Assembly (NCBI GenBank): GCA_045632845.1
Contig: JAZQXL010000011.1
Coordinates: forward strand, 62,001-126,000
Direction of reading: 5' to 3'
Source: RGIG4140 sp045632845
GTDB taxonomy: Bacteria > Pseudomonadota > Alphaproteobacteria > CAAHEQ01 > UBA3637
DNA: 64,000 bases
Both the position numbers and the translations under genes were made by a program. Positions within the stretch are counted from its first letter, which is position 1. Each line of letters starts with the position of its first letter. The notes beneath the pieces were generated by a model. That model was given only the letters and a program-made list of their open reading frames with translations. It was not told the origin of the DNA and searched no databases. Shown one piece after another: positions 50,027-57,636 of this stretch.

Positions 50027-51805
50027 ATGAAAAATAAACTTAAAAACAATCCTTTTATATTAAACTATTCTAGAATGTGGCCATTTATAAAACCATACTG
50101 TATTAGAGCACTCATTGCAACACTTATCACCATTCCTATCGGATCCCTTGATGCAGTTATTGCCCTTTCATTAAAACCTTTTATGGACACTGTTGTTATT
50201 GAAAAAGGCGGTGAAACCCCTTTTAATCTCCCCCTTTACTGCATCCCACTTTTCATTATACTTTTTACCATAATTCAAAGCATTTTAGAATACACATCAG
50301 CTTATTTAAATACCTGGGTTGGAGGCAAAATCACAAACAATCTCAAACAAAAAGTTTATCAAAAACTTGTTTCATGCGAAGCTTCATTTATTGACAAAAA
50401 CACATCTGGTTTTATTGTTTTTAGATGCGACAACGATCCAACACTTGCCTGTTCTGGCCTTATTAACAATTTAAAAGTTTTCACAACAAGAATTTTTTCC
50501 TCACTTTCTTTAATTTTTGTTTTATTTTATACCTCTTGGCAACTTGCAATTATTGCTATTATTGTTCTTTCGTCCGCCCTTTATCCCCTCACGAAAATAC
50601 GCAAAAAAATCAAAGAAGTTATGAACAATACCGTTGTTGCAGGAGGGGCAGTTTTAACAGCATTTAATGAAACATTCTCAGGTTTAAAAACCATCGCTTC
50701 ATACAATTTAGAAGAACAGCAAACTTCAAAATTTTCAACTATTCTCAAACAAATTTTCAAATTACAAATAAAATACATTCAACGAACCGCTTGGCTTTCC
50801 CCTATAATGCATATGATTATCTCTTTTGGTATTGCTGGCACAATTTGGTATGGCAGTTACCTTATTAAATCAGGCCAAATCACAAGTGGAGATTTTGTTG
50901 CATTTATGACTGCACTCCTTATGCTTTATACACCCGTCAAAAACATTGGAAAAAACTTCACATCAGTTCAAATGTCATTTATGGCAATTGAACGTGTTTT
51001 TGATTTTTTAGAAATGCCAATGGACATTCAAGAAAAAGAAAATACCCCCACTCTCCCCCCACTCAAACATAAAATAGAATACAAATCCGTTTCATTTAGT
51101 TATGATGGTCAAAAAAATATTTTAAACAACATCACCCTAACCATTAATAAAGGTGAAAAAATCGCTTTTGTTGGCAATTCAGGAGGAGGCAAAACAACAC
51201 TCCTTAATTTACTTCCCAGATTTTACAAAATCACCCAAGGAAGCATTTTAATTGACAATCAAGACATTCAAAACATTTCCTTAAAATCCCTTCGCAACCA
51301 AATTGCAATTGTTTTTCAAGATAACTTTTTATTTTCTGGCACTATTAAAGAAAACATTCTTCTTGGCAAAGAAAATGCATCACCTGAAGAAATCAATCAA
51401 GCATTAAAATCTGCTTGTTTAGATGATTTCATCAAAACACTCCCGCATGGAATTGACACACAAATTGGAGAACGTGGTGTTCTTCTTTCTGGCGGACAAA
51501 AACAACGTGTTGCCATCGCTAGAGCTTTCTTGAAAAATGCACCCATCGTCATTTTAGATGAAGCCACATCAGCTCTCGACAATAAATCGGAAGCCATTGT
51601 TCAACAAGCGATTGATAACTTAATGCATGATAGAACTGTTTTTATTATTGCACACAGATTATCTACTATTCAAAATGCAGATAAAATTATCGTTTTAAAT
51701 GAGGGAAAAATCATCGAACAAGGATCTCATGAAACTCTTATAAATTTAAAAGGCGCATATCACGCTTTATATATGGCACAATTTAAATCAAAAGCAAAAA
51801 CTTAA
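50027..51805 (+). CDS. MsbA-like lipid exporter, ABC half-transporter (copy 2)
   Basis: A 592-residue half-transporter, the same length as the copy at 14440. TM part ~residues 25-320; Walker A GNSGGGKTT near 385, Q-loop VFQDNFLFSG, signature LLSGGQKQR, Walker B IVILDEATSALD, switch His IAHRLS. Many blocks agree with copy 1 (SLDAVIALSLKPFMDTVVIE against ALDAVIALALKPFMDTVVIE). The ribosome site is weak (GAAAGAC). It is divergent from the autotransporter, with 128 bases between. The role may be a second lipid or glycolipid flippase. Confidence 0.87.
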   Translation: MKNKLKNNPFILNYSRMWPFIKPYCIRALIATLITIPIGSLDAVIALSLKPFMDTVVIEKGGETPFNLPLYCIPLFIILFTIIQSILEYTSAYLNTWVGGKITNNLKQKVYQKLVSCEASFIDKNTSGFIVFRCDNDPTLACSGLINNLKVFTTRIFSSLSLIFVLFYTSWQLAIIAIIVLSSALYPLTKIRKKIKEVMNNTVVAGGAVLTAFNETFSGLKTIASYNLEEQQTSKFSTILKQIFKLQIKYIQRTAWLSPIMHMIISFGIAGTIWYGSYLIKSGQITSGDFVAFMTALLMLYTPVKNIGKNFTSVQMSFMAIERVFDFLEMPMDIQEKENTPTLPPLKHKIEYKSVSFSYDGQKNILNNITLTINKGEKIAFVGNSGGGKTTLLNLLPRFYKITQGSILIDNQDIQNISLKSLRNQIAIVFQDNFLFSGTIKENILLGKENASPEEINQALKSACLDDFIKTLPHGIDTQIGERGVLLSGGQKQRVAIARAFLKNAPIVILDEATSALDNKSEAIVQQAIDNLMHDRTVFIIAHRLSTIQNADKIIVLNEGKIIEQGSHETLINLKGAYHALYMAQFKSKAKT

Positions 51806-51885
51806 GTTCAGAACTCGTTGTAAACGCATTTAAAAATCTTATCTAAAAAAATGTCAATTATGTTATTTTCAAAAAGGAGAAACAA

Positions 51886-52365
51886 ATGCAACAACATATT
51901 GCACCATATACAAAAAAATACCTCAAAGCTAGAAGCAAAGAAGTCAATTCAATTCAAAATGAAATAAACCGTATTTTTGATCAACATATTGCACCTTATG
52001 AAAGAGCTCAACTGGCTGAAACCTTTGTCGATCCAGATATTGAAATTTCAGAAACAGCAAAAAACGTTTGTGTAACCGCTGAACTTCCAGGTATGAATGC
52101 TAACGACATCAATTTAAACATTTCAAAAGATGGGTACCTAACAATCAGTGGTGAAAAAACAAACACTCACGAACAACAAGATGATGAAGGTTTTTATTTT
52201 TCAGAGCGATCCTATGGGTTCATCAATCGCACAATCGAGCTCCCTTCAGACATTGATGAAGAAAACATTAACGCCTCTTTTGAAAATGGTCTTTTAAAAA
52301 TAAATATCCCAAAATTAAAAACCGAAAAACAAACCTCTAAAAAAATTAAAATCAAAGAAAAATAA
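51886..52365 (+). CDS. Hsp20 small heat-shock protein
   Basis: A 159-residue alpha-crystallin chaperone that holds unfolding proteins. The core domain runs from DPDIEISETAKNVCVTAELP through GMNANDINLNISKDGYLTI to FENGLLKINIPK, the family's G-L-L hallmark. The C-terminal tail lacks a clear I-x-I motif but ends KKIKIKEK, where IKI may serve. AAGGAG precedes ATG. I could not find a good heat-shock sigma promoter. It is followed by its own terminator, so monocistronic. Confidence 0.92.
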   Translation: MQQHIAPYTKKYLKARSKEVNSIQNEINRIFDQHIAPYERAQLAETFVDPDIEISETAKNVCVTAELPGMNANDINLNISKDGYLTISGEKTNTHEQQDDEGFYFSERSYGFINRTIELPSDIDEENINASFENGLLKINIPKLKTEKQTSKKIKIKEK

Positions 52366-52398
52366 AAATACAAGTATATCTTCATCTTTTCTATATTA

Positions 52399-52427
52399 TA
52401 AAGCACCTTTAATGGGTGCTTTTTTAT
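52399..52427 (+). terminator. Terminator of hsp20
   Basis: AAAGCACC, a seven-base loop and GGTGCTTTTTT form an eight-bp stem with a U-run, 35 bases after the hsp20 stop. Confidence 0.82.
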
Positions 52428-52474
52428 TTCAAAAGATTCAAAGCTCTCACAAATGTGTTTATTTTACAAAATTA

Positions 52475-52503
52475 TTGACAATTCATATTAATAATGATAG
52501 TAT
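52475..52503 (+). promoter_or_regulatory. Promoter of the tandem paralogue pair
   Basis: TTGACA (52475-52480), 17 bases, TAGTAT (52498-52503). Start near 52510, 24 bases before ATG 52534. The -35 is perfect; -10 is a 4/6 match. Confidence 0.5.
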
Positions 52504-52533
52504 TAATGGCATTTATTTTTTAAGGGTAACAAA

Positions 52534-53007
52534 ATGTCTATATCAAACACAGAAAGCGAAATTTTAACAATAAAAAACATCTTAAAAACCATTGACAAAG
52601 CACGTAAGTATTTTCACAACAACAGAGATAACAAGTCAATAAAACTTCCCAAAATCCTCGCTTTTTGTGATGTTGCCTTTCGCAATTGGAGAAACACAGA
52701 ATTATCCATTCAACTTACAAAAGAAGAATCGCCAGAACTAAAAAAACAACTTTCAAAATGGAAAAACATCACAAAAATTTATCATTGTCCTGAACATATC
52801 AGCAAAAATATTGATTTTCTTTCATCCAAAGAAAGACAAGACATTATCGAGGTTTTATCACCTCTTTGCAAGGAATTTATTGAACAAACAAAACAAAAAA
52901 ATTCTCAAAAAGACTCTTCAACACAAAACCCTTTAAACATTTTAAAAAAGCCCTATGATAATCATCTCATTTATGAGAAAAAAAACTTATCCCGCGCTAA
53001 TGTATAA
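52534..53007 (+). CDS. Unknown protein, tandem paralogue A
   Basis: A 157-residue soluble, basic, helix-rich protein without signal peptide. A block KWKNITKIYHCPEHISKNID near residues 75-95 matches KWKTIFTAYNCPKKILNDLN of the next gene, and both begin with an (E/K)NIL..I(D/E)K helix. The pair is therefore a small tandem gene family. The C-terminal ~40 residues are polar and low in complexity. No known family recognised. AAGGGTAAC precedes the ATG. It lies in a patch of short, AT-rich genes between hsp20 and glyS. Confidence 0.6.
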   Translation: MSISNTESEILTIKNILKTIDKARKYFHNNRDNKSIKLPKILAFCDVAFRNWRNTELSIQLTKEESPELKKQLSKWKNITKIYHCPEHISKNIDFLSSKERQDIIEVLSPLCKEFIEQTKQKNSQKDSSTQNPLNILKKPYDNHLIYEKKNLSRANV

Positions 53008-53018
53008 AAAGGTAAAAT

Positions 53019-53429
53019 ATGACTCATCTTCAAAATAAATCTACAATCGAAAATATCTTGGCTGAAATTGAAAAAATTCTTAACTCTCCAGAAAATTGGG
53101 ATGGATGCACACCCAAAACACCCATCGCTCAAGCTTTTATGAAAAATCAAAAAAATGCATTTCAACAACTTTGCTTTTATACAAAATACAAACCAACCAA
53201 CCCCGCCCGTTTAGATGTTATGAGCCATGAATATTTTAAATGGAAAACAATTTTCACAGCATACAACTGTCCAAAAAAAATATTAAATGATTTAAATGAA
53301 AATAAATTAACAAAAAGATTGCAAAAAACACTCATTCAGCATTTTTTAGGAAATCAAACAAACAAAGAAAAACAAGATTCAACAAACACATCCAAAATGT
53401 TTTATTTAAAAATGACAAACAGCAGATAA
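53019..53429 (+). CDS. Unknown protein, tandem paralogue B
   Basis: A 136-residue soluble protein, paralogous to the gene 11 bases upstream (shared W-K-x-I-x3-Y-x-C-P core and N-terminal helix). It has PENWDGCTPKTPIAQAF where copy A has a different, Arg/Asn-rich segment. That NWDG-x-x-x-x motif resembles the start of short helical domains seen in several hypothetical proteins, but I cannot name one. Likely in one operon with copy A; AAAGG precedes ATG. No terminator seen behind it. Confidence 0.58.
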   Translation: MTHLQNKSTIENILAEIEKILNSPENWDGCTPKTPIAQAFMKNQKNAFQQLCFYTKYKPTNPARLDVMSHEYFKWKTIFTAYNCPKKILNDLNENKLTKRLQKTLIQHFLGNQTNKEKQDSTNTSKMFYLKMTNSR

Positions 53430-53477
53430 AAGATATTTAAAACTCAACTTCTTTTTCAATTTGTTATTTCTTTTTTA

Positions 53478-53505
53478 TTTACATTTTAATATATTTGTTT
53501 ATACT
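53478..53505 (+). promoter_or_regulatory. Promoter placing transcription start at ATG 53512 (leaderless)
   Basis: TTTACA (53478-53483), 16 bases, TATACT (53500-53505), then six bases to ATG 53512. This matches the box and spacing layout at 9796-9823. The predicted +1 is the A of the ATG. Confidence 0.5.
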
Positions 53506-53511
53506 TTTCTT

Positions 53512-53898
53512 ATGAAAATGAAATATATTTTTTTATTTATTCTTAGTTTAATCTTTTTGGCAATTGGTTATTTTTACACATTCCCAAAAAGAAAAAACAC
53601 CACTCATCTATTTTTGACACAATATATCCAACTCGAAAATAAACCAATTAATTGGTCTTTGCTTAACATTAACATTCAATTAAAAAACAATCAACAGAAC
53701 CCCATTGAAAGTTCCTTAGATCCGCAAAAAAAACATTTTATTTCTTTTTCAGGATGTGAAACCTTAACTCAAAACCCAGATAGCCTTTCTAAAAAATTAA
53801 GAAAAGAACCCGCTGAAAACACACAAAACCCAACATCATCCCTCTTTCAAAAAATAGGCTGTGGACTTATTCAAACAATCATCCCTTTATCATTTTAA
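53512..53898 (+). CDS. Small membrane-anchored protein, unknown
   Basis: A 128-residue protein with one N-terminal hydrophobic anchor (YIFLFILSLIFLAIGYFYTF, residues ~5-24), probably uncleaved, and a polar, Asn/Gln-rich periplasmic part with two Cys (SGCETL, IGCGLI). The end is hydrophobic (LIQTIIPLSF). No family recognised. No ribosome site fits, and a promoter positioned for a leaderless message lies ahead. A second ATG at 53518 is possible. Confidence 0.5.
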   Translation: MKMKYIFLFILSLIFLAIGYFYTFPKRKNTTHLFLTQYIQLENKPINWSLLNINIQLKNNQQNPIESSLDPQKKHFISFSGCETLTQNPDSLSKKLRKEPAENTQNPTSSLFQKIGCGLIQTIIPLSF

Positions 53899-53996
53899 TT
53901 TTTTTTAATTTTTTAATTTTTTTTATTGTATTTTATATATTTTTTTGTTAGAAAGAGAATTAGATACATTTTGTTTGGTTTAAAGGAGAGAAAAAT

Positions 53997-54338
53997 ATGA
54001 AAAAAATTATACCATTTTTAGTTGTTTTAGCAGGTTTAACAGCTGGCGTTGTTTATTACACAAGAGTTAATCATCAAGAAGATCCTTTGGTTATGAATTA
54101 TACATTACCAAACGTCATCAAAGTTCAACACCCAGCATGGTCTGGCAACATTGTTAACTTAGGCAATAAACGTGCTCAACGCCAAAACAACTCAGATCAA
54201 GGTACACTTCAAAACATCACAGCTAATTCATTCGAAATTGTTTGGGACAAATGGGACATTGAAATATATAAAATGAATCCAAAAACAGGTGTTTTCTATT
54301 TGTTTGACAAGAAGAAAAAACCACAAGCTGCAAAATAA
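53997..54338 (+). CDS. Small membrane-anchored periplasmic protein, unknown
   Basis: A 113-residue protein: N-terminal anchor IIPFLVVLAGLTAGVVYYTR (~4-23), then a small domain with Trp-rich strands (VQHPAWSGNIVNLG, EIVWDKWDIEIYKMNP, TGVFYLFDKKKK) that looks like a compact beta fold. A very good ribosome site AAAGGAGAG and a strong terminator behind it show an expressed gene. No family recognised. Confidence 0.65.
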   Translation: MKKIIPFLVVLAGLTAGVVYYTRVNHQEDPLVMNYTLPNVIKVQHPAWSGNIVNLGNKRAQRQNNSDQGTLQNITANSFEIVWDKWDIEIYKMNPKTGVFYLFDKKKKPQAAK

Positions 54339-54355
54339 GAATATAATCAACATTT

Positions 54356-54387
54356 AAAACGGGGCATTTTGTGTCCCGTTTTTTTAT
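54356..54387 (+). terminator. Terminator after 53997 gene
   Basis: AAAACGGGGCA (54356-54366), loop TTTTG, TGTCCCGTTTT (54372-54382) with more U behind: an 11-bp stem with a single G-U pair. Strong intrinsic terminator. Confidence 0.88.
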
Positions 54388-54422
54388 TTAGATAGAGAAT
54401 TTAAAAATTTTCATAAAGATAA

Positions 54423-54451
54423 TTGATTTTTTGCGCATTTTCAGGTATTAT
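54423..54451 (+). promoter_or_regulatory. Promoter of glyS
   Basis: TTGATT (54423-54428), 17 bases, TATTAT (54446-54451). Start near 54458, leaving a 39-base leader with TAGGAG before ATG 54497. Confidence 0.55.
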
Positions 54452-54496
54452 AAGTCATCTTTATTGTATTATGTAAATTTTTAGGAGTATTTTATT

Positions 54497-55864
54497 ATGC
54501 CAGCTACATCTATGGATCAACTTGTTTCACTTTGTAAAAGACGTGGATTTATTTTTCAAAATGCTGATATTTATGGCGGGTTACAAGGGGTATACGACTT
54601 TGGTCCTTTGGGCGTTGAACTTAAAAACAATTTAAAAGCAGCTTGGTGGCGTTCAATGATTTATGAACGTGATGATATTGAAGGATTAGATTCTTCCATT
54701 TTAACGCATCAAAAAGTTTTACATTACAGTGGTCATGAAGCAACTTTTACAGATCCACTCACAGATTGTAAAAAATGCAAAAACAGATTCAGAGCCGATC
54801 ACATTAAAGATGGGAAATGTCCAAACTGTGGAAGCACTGATTTAACTGAACCTCGTATGTTCAACCTTATGTTTAAAACAACGGTTGGCCCTGTTGAAAA
54901 CAGTGAAAATTACGCTTACTTAAGACCTGAAACGGCTCAAGCTATTTTCACACAATTTAAAAATGTGGTTGATTCAACTTCTCGCAAAGCACCTTTTGGT
55001 ATTGCTCAAATTGGTAAATCATTTAGAAATGAAATTACACCTCGCAACTTTATTTTCCGTGTACGCGAATTTGAACAAATGGAATTAGAATATTTTGTTA
55101 AACCTGGGACTGATGAAGAATGGCTTGAAACTTGGAAAGACAGCCGAATCCAATGGTGGCTTGATCAAGGTCTTGATAAAGACAAATTAAAAGTTCACAC
55201 AATTGAAAAAGAAGAACTTGCACATTATTCCAAAGCCACATACGATTTAGAATACGAATTCCCACATGGTCTGGAAGAACTAGAAGGAATTGCTGATAGA
55301 ACAGACTACGACCTTGGTAATCATACACGTTATCAATCAGAGTTAAATCTCACATCAACACCTCATACAAATAAAGAAAGCTCAACAAAGCTTGCCCTTT
55401 TTGATGATGAAAATAAGAAATGGTACGTACCTTTTGTTATTGAACCATCTGCCGGGGTTGAACGTGGCGTGTTAGCTGTTTTGACTGAAGCTTACAATGA
55501 AGAAACTTTACCCAACGGGGAAACAAGAACTGTTTTAAAATTAAAAAAACATCTTGCACCTGTTAAAGCAGCTGTTATTCCACTCAAACGCAACAATCCA
55601 CAAATTATGGAACTTGCAAAGAAAATCAAAAACCAACTTTTAAAAACAGGCATCGGCAGAGTTATGCTTGAAGATTCTGGAAATATTGGAAAAGCCTATC
55701 GTCGTCATGATGAAATTGGAACCCCATTTTGCATCACTGTTGATTTTGAAAGTATTGAACAAGAACCAACAACCGTTACAATCAGAGATAGAGACACAAT
55801 GGAACAAAAACGTGTTGCTCTTTCCGAATTAGACAACCTTTTAAAAGATTACTTTTTAAGATAA
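54497..55864 (+). CDS. glyS: Glycyl-tRNA synthetase, single-chain (alpha2) type
   Basis: A 455-residue class II synthetase that charges tRNA-Gly. The N-terminus (LVSLCKRRGFIFQNADIYGG) and YDFGPLGVELKNN are typical of the single-chain eukaryal/Firmicute/actinobacterial type. A zinc insert pairs CKKC with CPNC (~91-113). Further blocks are RPETAQAIFTQFKN, FGIAQIGKSFRNEITPRNF and FVIEPSAGVERGVLAVL. It is not the GlyQ/GlyS heterotetramer typical of Proteobacteria, which is odd for the proposed lineage and suggests ancient replacement. Promoter and terminator show a monocistronic gene. Confidence 0.95.
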   Translation: MPATSMDQLVSLCKRRGFIFQNADIYGGLQGVYDFGPLGVELKNNLKAAWWRSMIYERDDIEGLDSSILTHQKVLHYSGHEATFTDPLTDCKKCKNRFRADHIKDGKCPNCGSTDLTEPRMFNLMFKTTVGPVENSENYAYLRPETAQAIFTQFKNVVDSTSRKAPFGIAQIGKSFRNEITPRNFIFRVREFEQMELEYFVKPGTDEEWLETWKDSRIQWWLDQGLDKDKLKVHTIEKEELAHYSKATYDLEYEFPHGLEELEGIADRTDYDLGNHTRYQSELNLTSTPHTNKESSTKLALFDDENKKWYVPFVIEPSAGVERGVLAVLTEAYNEETLPNGETRTVLKLKKHLAPVKAAVIPLKRNNPQIMELAKKIKNQLLKTGIGRVMLEDSGNIGKAYRRHDEIGTPFCITVDFESIEQEPTTVTIRDRDTMEQKRVALSELDNLLKDYFLR

Positions 55865-55867
55865 ATT

Positions 55868-55894
55868 AAAGCGCCTAGAAATAGGCGCTTTTTT
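55868..55894 (+). terminator. Terminator of glyS
   Basis: AAAGCGCCTA, GAAA tetraloop, TAGGCGCTTTTTT: a 10-bp perfect stem with a stable loop and U-run, just after the glyS stop. Confidence 0.92.
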
Positions 55895-55942
55895 ATAATT
55901 TTTTTTATAATAAGATTCTATATTTTTTTACAAATTACAAAA

Positions 55943-55973
55943 AAAAAGAGAGGTTAAAACCTCTCTTTTTTTA
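55943..55973 (-). terminator. Bidirectional terminator facing 55984 gene
   Basis: AAAAAGAGAGG, loop TTAAAA, CCTCTCTTTTT with A-run left and U-run right. It lies 11 bases past the stop of the minus-strand 55984 gene and serves as its terminator; on the plus strand it backs up the glyS terminator. Confidence 0.82.
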
Positions 55974-55983
55974 TTACCTTTTC

Positions 55984-56328
55984 TTACATATAAGGCGTTA
56001 AATCAAAAGGATATTCCTTCACCAACTCAACCATTGCCTCATAATCTTGTTTTAACTTTTTAACTCGATAATCAATTTCAACAATATATGCTTTATCGAT
56101 ACCATCCAATCTTTCTTTAATTTTTTCAGGCAAAAAGTCTAAAATAACAACGTCCGTTTTTGAACGATAAAGCAATGCATGATCCCCACCATCATACATC
56201 AAAACTGGATCAACGGGATCTTCATCTTTAATTGAAATTGCGAAAATCAATTCTTCATCTGTTGTAGGCAAAATAACGTATGCCTCTTCCTTTTCAACTA
56301 AAAGGTCTCCATTTTTATTTTCACTCAT
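55984..56328 (-). CDS. Small acidic protein, unknown (operon gene 2)
   Basis: A 114-residue acidic protein (many Glu/Asp, for example SIKDEDPVDPVLMYDGGDHA). Beta-rich centre (AYVILPTTDEELIFAISI) then a helical C-terminus (YRVKKLKQDYEAMVELVKEY). No signal or membrane segment. Its ATG follows AGGTAAC and lies five bases after the stop of the 71-residue gene, so both form one small operon with a promoter near 56581 and a terminator at 55943. No family recognised. Confidence 0.62.
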   Translation of the reverse strand: MSENKNGDLLVEKEEAYVILPTTDEELIFAISIKDEDPVDPVLMYDGGDHALLYRSKTDVVILDFLPEKIKERLDGIDKAYIVEIDYRVKKLKQDYEAMVELVKEYPFDLTPYM

Positions 56329-56333
56329 GCGTG

Positions 56334-56549
56334 TTACCTGCCTTCAGATTGAAATGCACGAAAATCCACATTTGTTTTTTGATTTGATTTTACTTGCATC
56401 ATATCTACATTTTGAAGAGCTTCACCACCAAAATAAACTTCCCCTTTTAAATCATGATTTTTTGCACACAACGCATATGAATCATGTGCCAAGGAATAAG
56501 CAAAATCAGTTCTTCCATCGTCTTGGGCTTGTTTTAAAACTTCACTCAT
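56334..56549 (-). CDS. Small protein, unknown (operon gene 1)
   Basis: A 71-residue soluble protein (SEVLKQAQDDGRTDFAYSLA) with one Cys and a mixed helical pattern. The ribosome site TAGGAGG is among the strongest in the window, showing that a short gene is really translated. It heads a two-gene operon with the acidic 114-residue protein. Neither matches a toxin-antitoxin family that I know, though the size and pairing would allow it. Confidence 0.6.
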   Translation of the reverse strand: MSEVLKQAQDDGRTDFAYSLAHDSYALCAKNHDLKGEVYFGGEALQNVDMMQVKSNQKTNVDFRAFQSEGR

Positions 56550-56580
56550 TGATACCTCCTATTTTTTTATATATGAATTG

Positions 56581-56609
56581 ACTTTATCATATTTAACCAA
56601 CAAGGTCAA
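56581..56609 (-). promoter_or_regulatory. Candidate promoter of the two small genes
   Basis: Minus strand TTGACC (56609-56604), 17 bases, TAAAGT (56586-56581). Start near 56574, about 25 bases before ATG 56549. Confidence 0.45.
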
Positions 56610-56629
56610 ACTAAAATATCTAATTTTTA

Positions 56630-57583
56630 TTATTTTTTTAACCGTGCACGAGGATGTGATTTTTCGTACACTTGAATAAGTTGTTCACGTGTAATTTCTG
56701 TATATCGTTGTGTGGCAGATAAAGAGGAATGCCCCAATAATTCTTGTACTGTTCTCAAATCCCCACCGCCTTGTAACAAGTGGGTGGCAAAACTGTGTCT
56801 CAATGCGTGTGGCGTAACTGAATCTGGCAGATTTAAATAATTTCGAATTACACGAACATTTCGCTGAACAACACCTGCATTTAGCCTATCTCCTCTAGAG
56901 CCAACAAACAATGGCGCATTTGAACTAGAACAAGGATGATATTTCAAATATTCTTTAACACTTTTTTTCACCATTGGTAACAAGGGGACAACCCTTTCTT
57001 TATTCCCCTTTCCTAGCAAAGTAAAAGCATCTCTATCTAATGGAAAATCCTTTATATCCAAAGACAGGGCTTCATTGATACGCAAACCGCATCCATAGAG
57101 CAACATATATAAGGCGGTATCTCGTTTTTCTTGAAATGAATCTTTAGAAACCATTTTAACCGCATTTAAAAAAGAAAAAGCATCATCAACCGAAAGTGGT
57201 TTTGGCAAAATTTTAGCTCTGTTTCCAGTTCTGATTGTCATAATTTCTTGATTTTCAAACAGCTCTTTTCTCGCACCATATTTAAAAAAATTTCGAAGTG
57301 TTGACATGCCTCTTGCAATGCTTGATCTTGAAACATTATGTTCACTTCGCCACACCAAAAATGAACGAAAATCTGAAACTGTCAATTTTTTAAGCGTTGA
57401 AATATCAATCTCTTTTTCAAAAAACTCATTTAAAAAATGAAAAAACTCTTTAAGATCAATTAAATAAGAATCAACTGTTTTTGATGAAAGACGCCTTTCA
57501 AAACATAAACTTTTTTTCCATGCTTCAATAACATCTTTTAATTTTGATGAAACGGTTAAAGATAAAGACTTGTATTCTTCCAT
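56630..57583 (-). CDS. xerC: Tyrosine recombinase XerC/XerD
   Basis: A 317-residue site-specific recombinase that resolves chromosome dimers at dif. The N-terminal SAM-like core-binding domain is followed by the catalytic set: Arg in YGCGLRINEALSLDI, Lys in LGKGNKERVVPL, H-x-x-R in PHALRHSFATHLL, His in ELLGHSSLSAT and the nucleophile Tyr in QRYTEI. XerC or XerD cannot be told apart with certainty; it is divergent from priA, and in many Alphaproteobacteria xerC lies beside priA, which favours XerC. Confidence 0.92.
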   Translation of the reverse strand: MEEYKSLSLTVSSKLKDVIEAWKKSLCFERRLSSKTVDSYLIDLKEFFHFLNEFFEKEIDISTLKKLTVSDFRSFLVWRSEHNVSRSSIARGMSTLRNFFKYGARKELFENQEIMTIRTGNRAKILPKPLSVDDAFSFLNAVKMVSKDSFQEKRDTALYMLLYGCGLRINEALSLDIKDFPLDRDAFTLLGKGNKERVVPLLPMVKKSVKEYLKYHPCSSSNAPLFVGSRGDRLNAGVVQRNVRVIRNYLNLPDSVTPHALRHSFATHLLQGGGDLRTVQELLGHSSLSATQRYTEITREQLIQVYEKSHPRARLKK

Positions 57584-57636
57584 AATTTTATGTATCCTGA
57601 TAACTGTTTTTCAAAGTATACAAGGTTACATTAAAA

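Noticed and set aside
51806..51885. RNA thermometer (FourU or ROSE type) or heat-shock sigma promoter before hsp20
   Set aside because: A UUUU run and AAGGAG are present but only four bases apart, too close for a hairpin, and I see no CTTGAA-type -35 with a CCCCAT-type -10 box.
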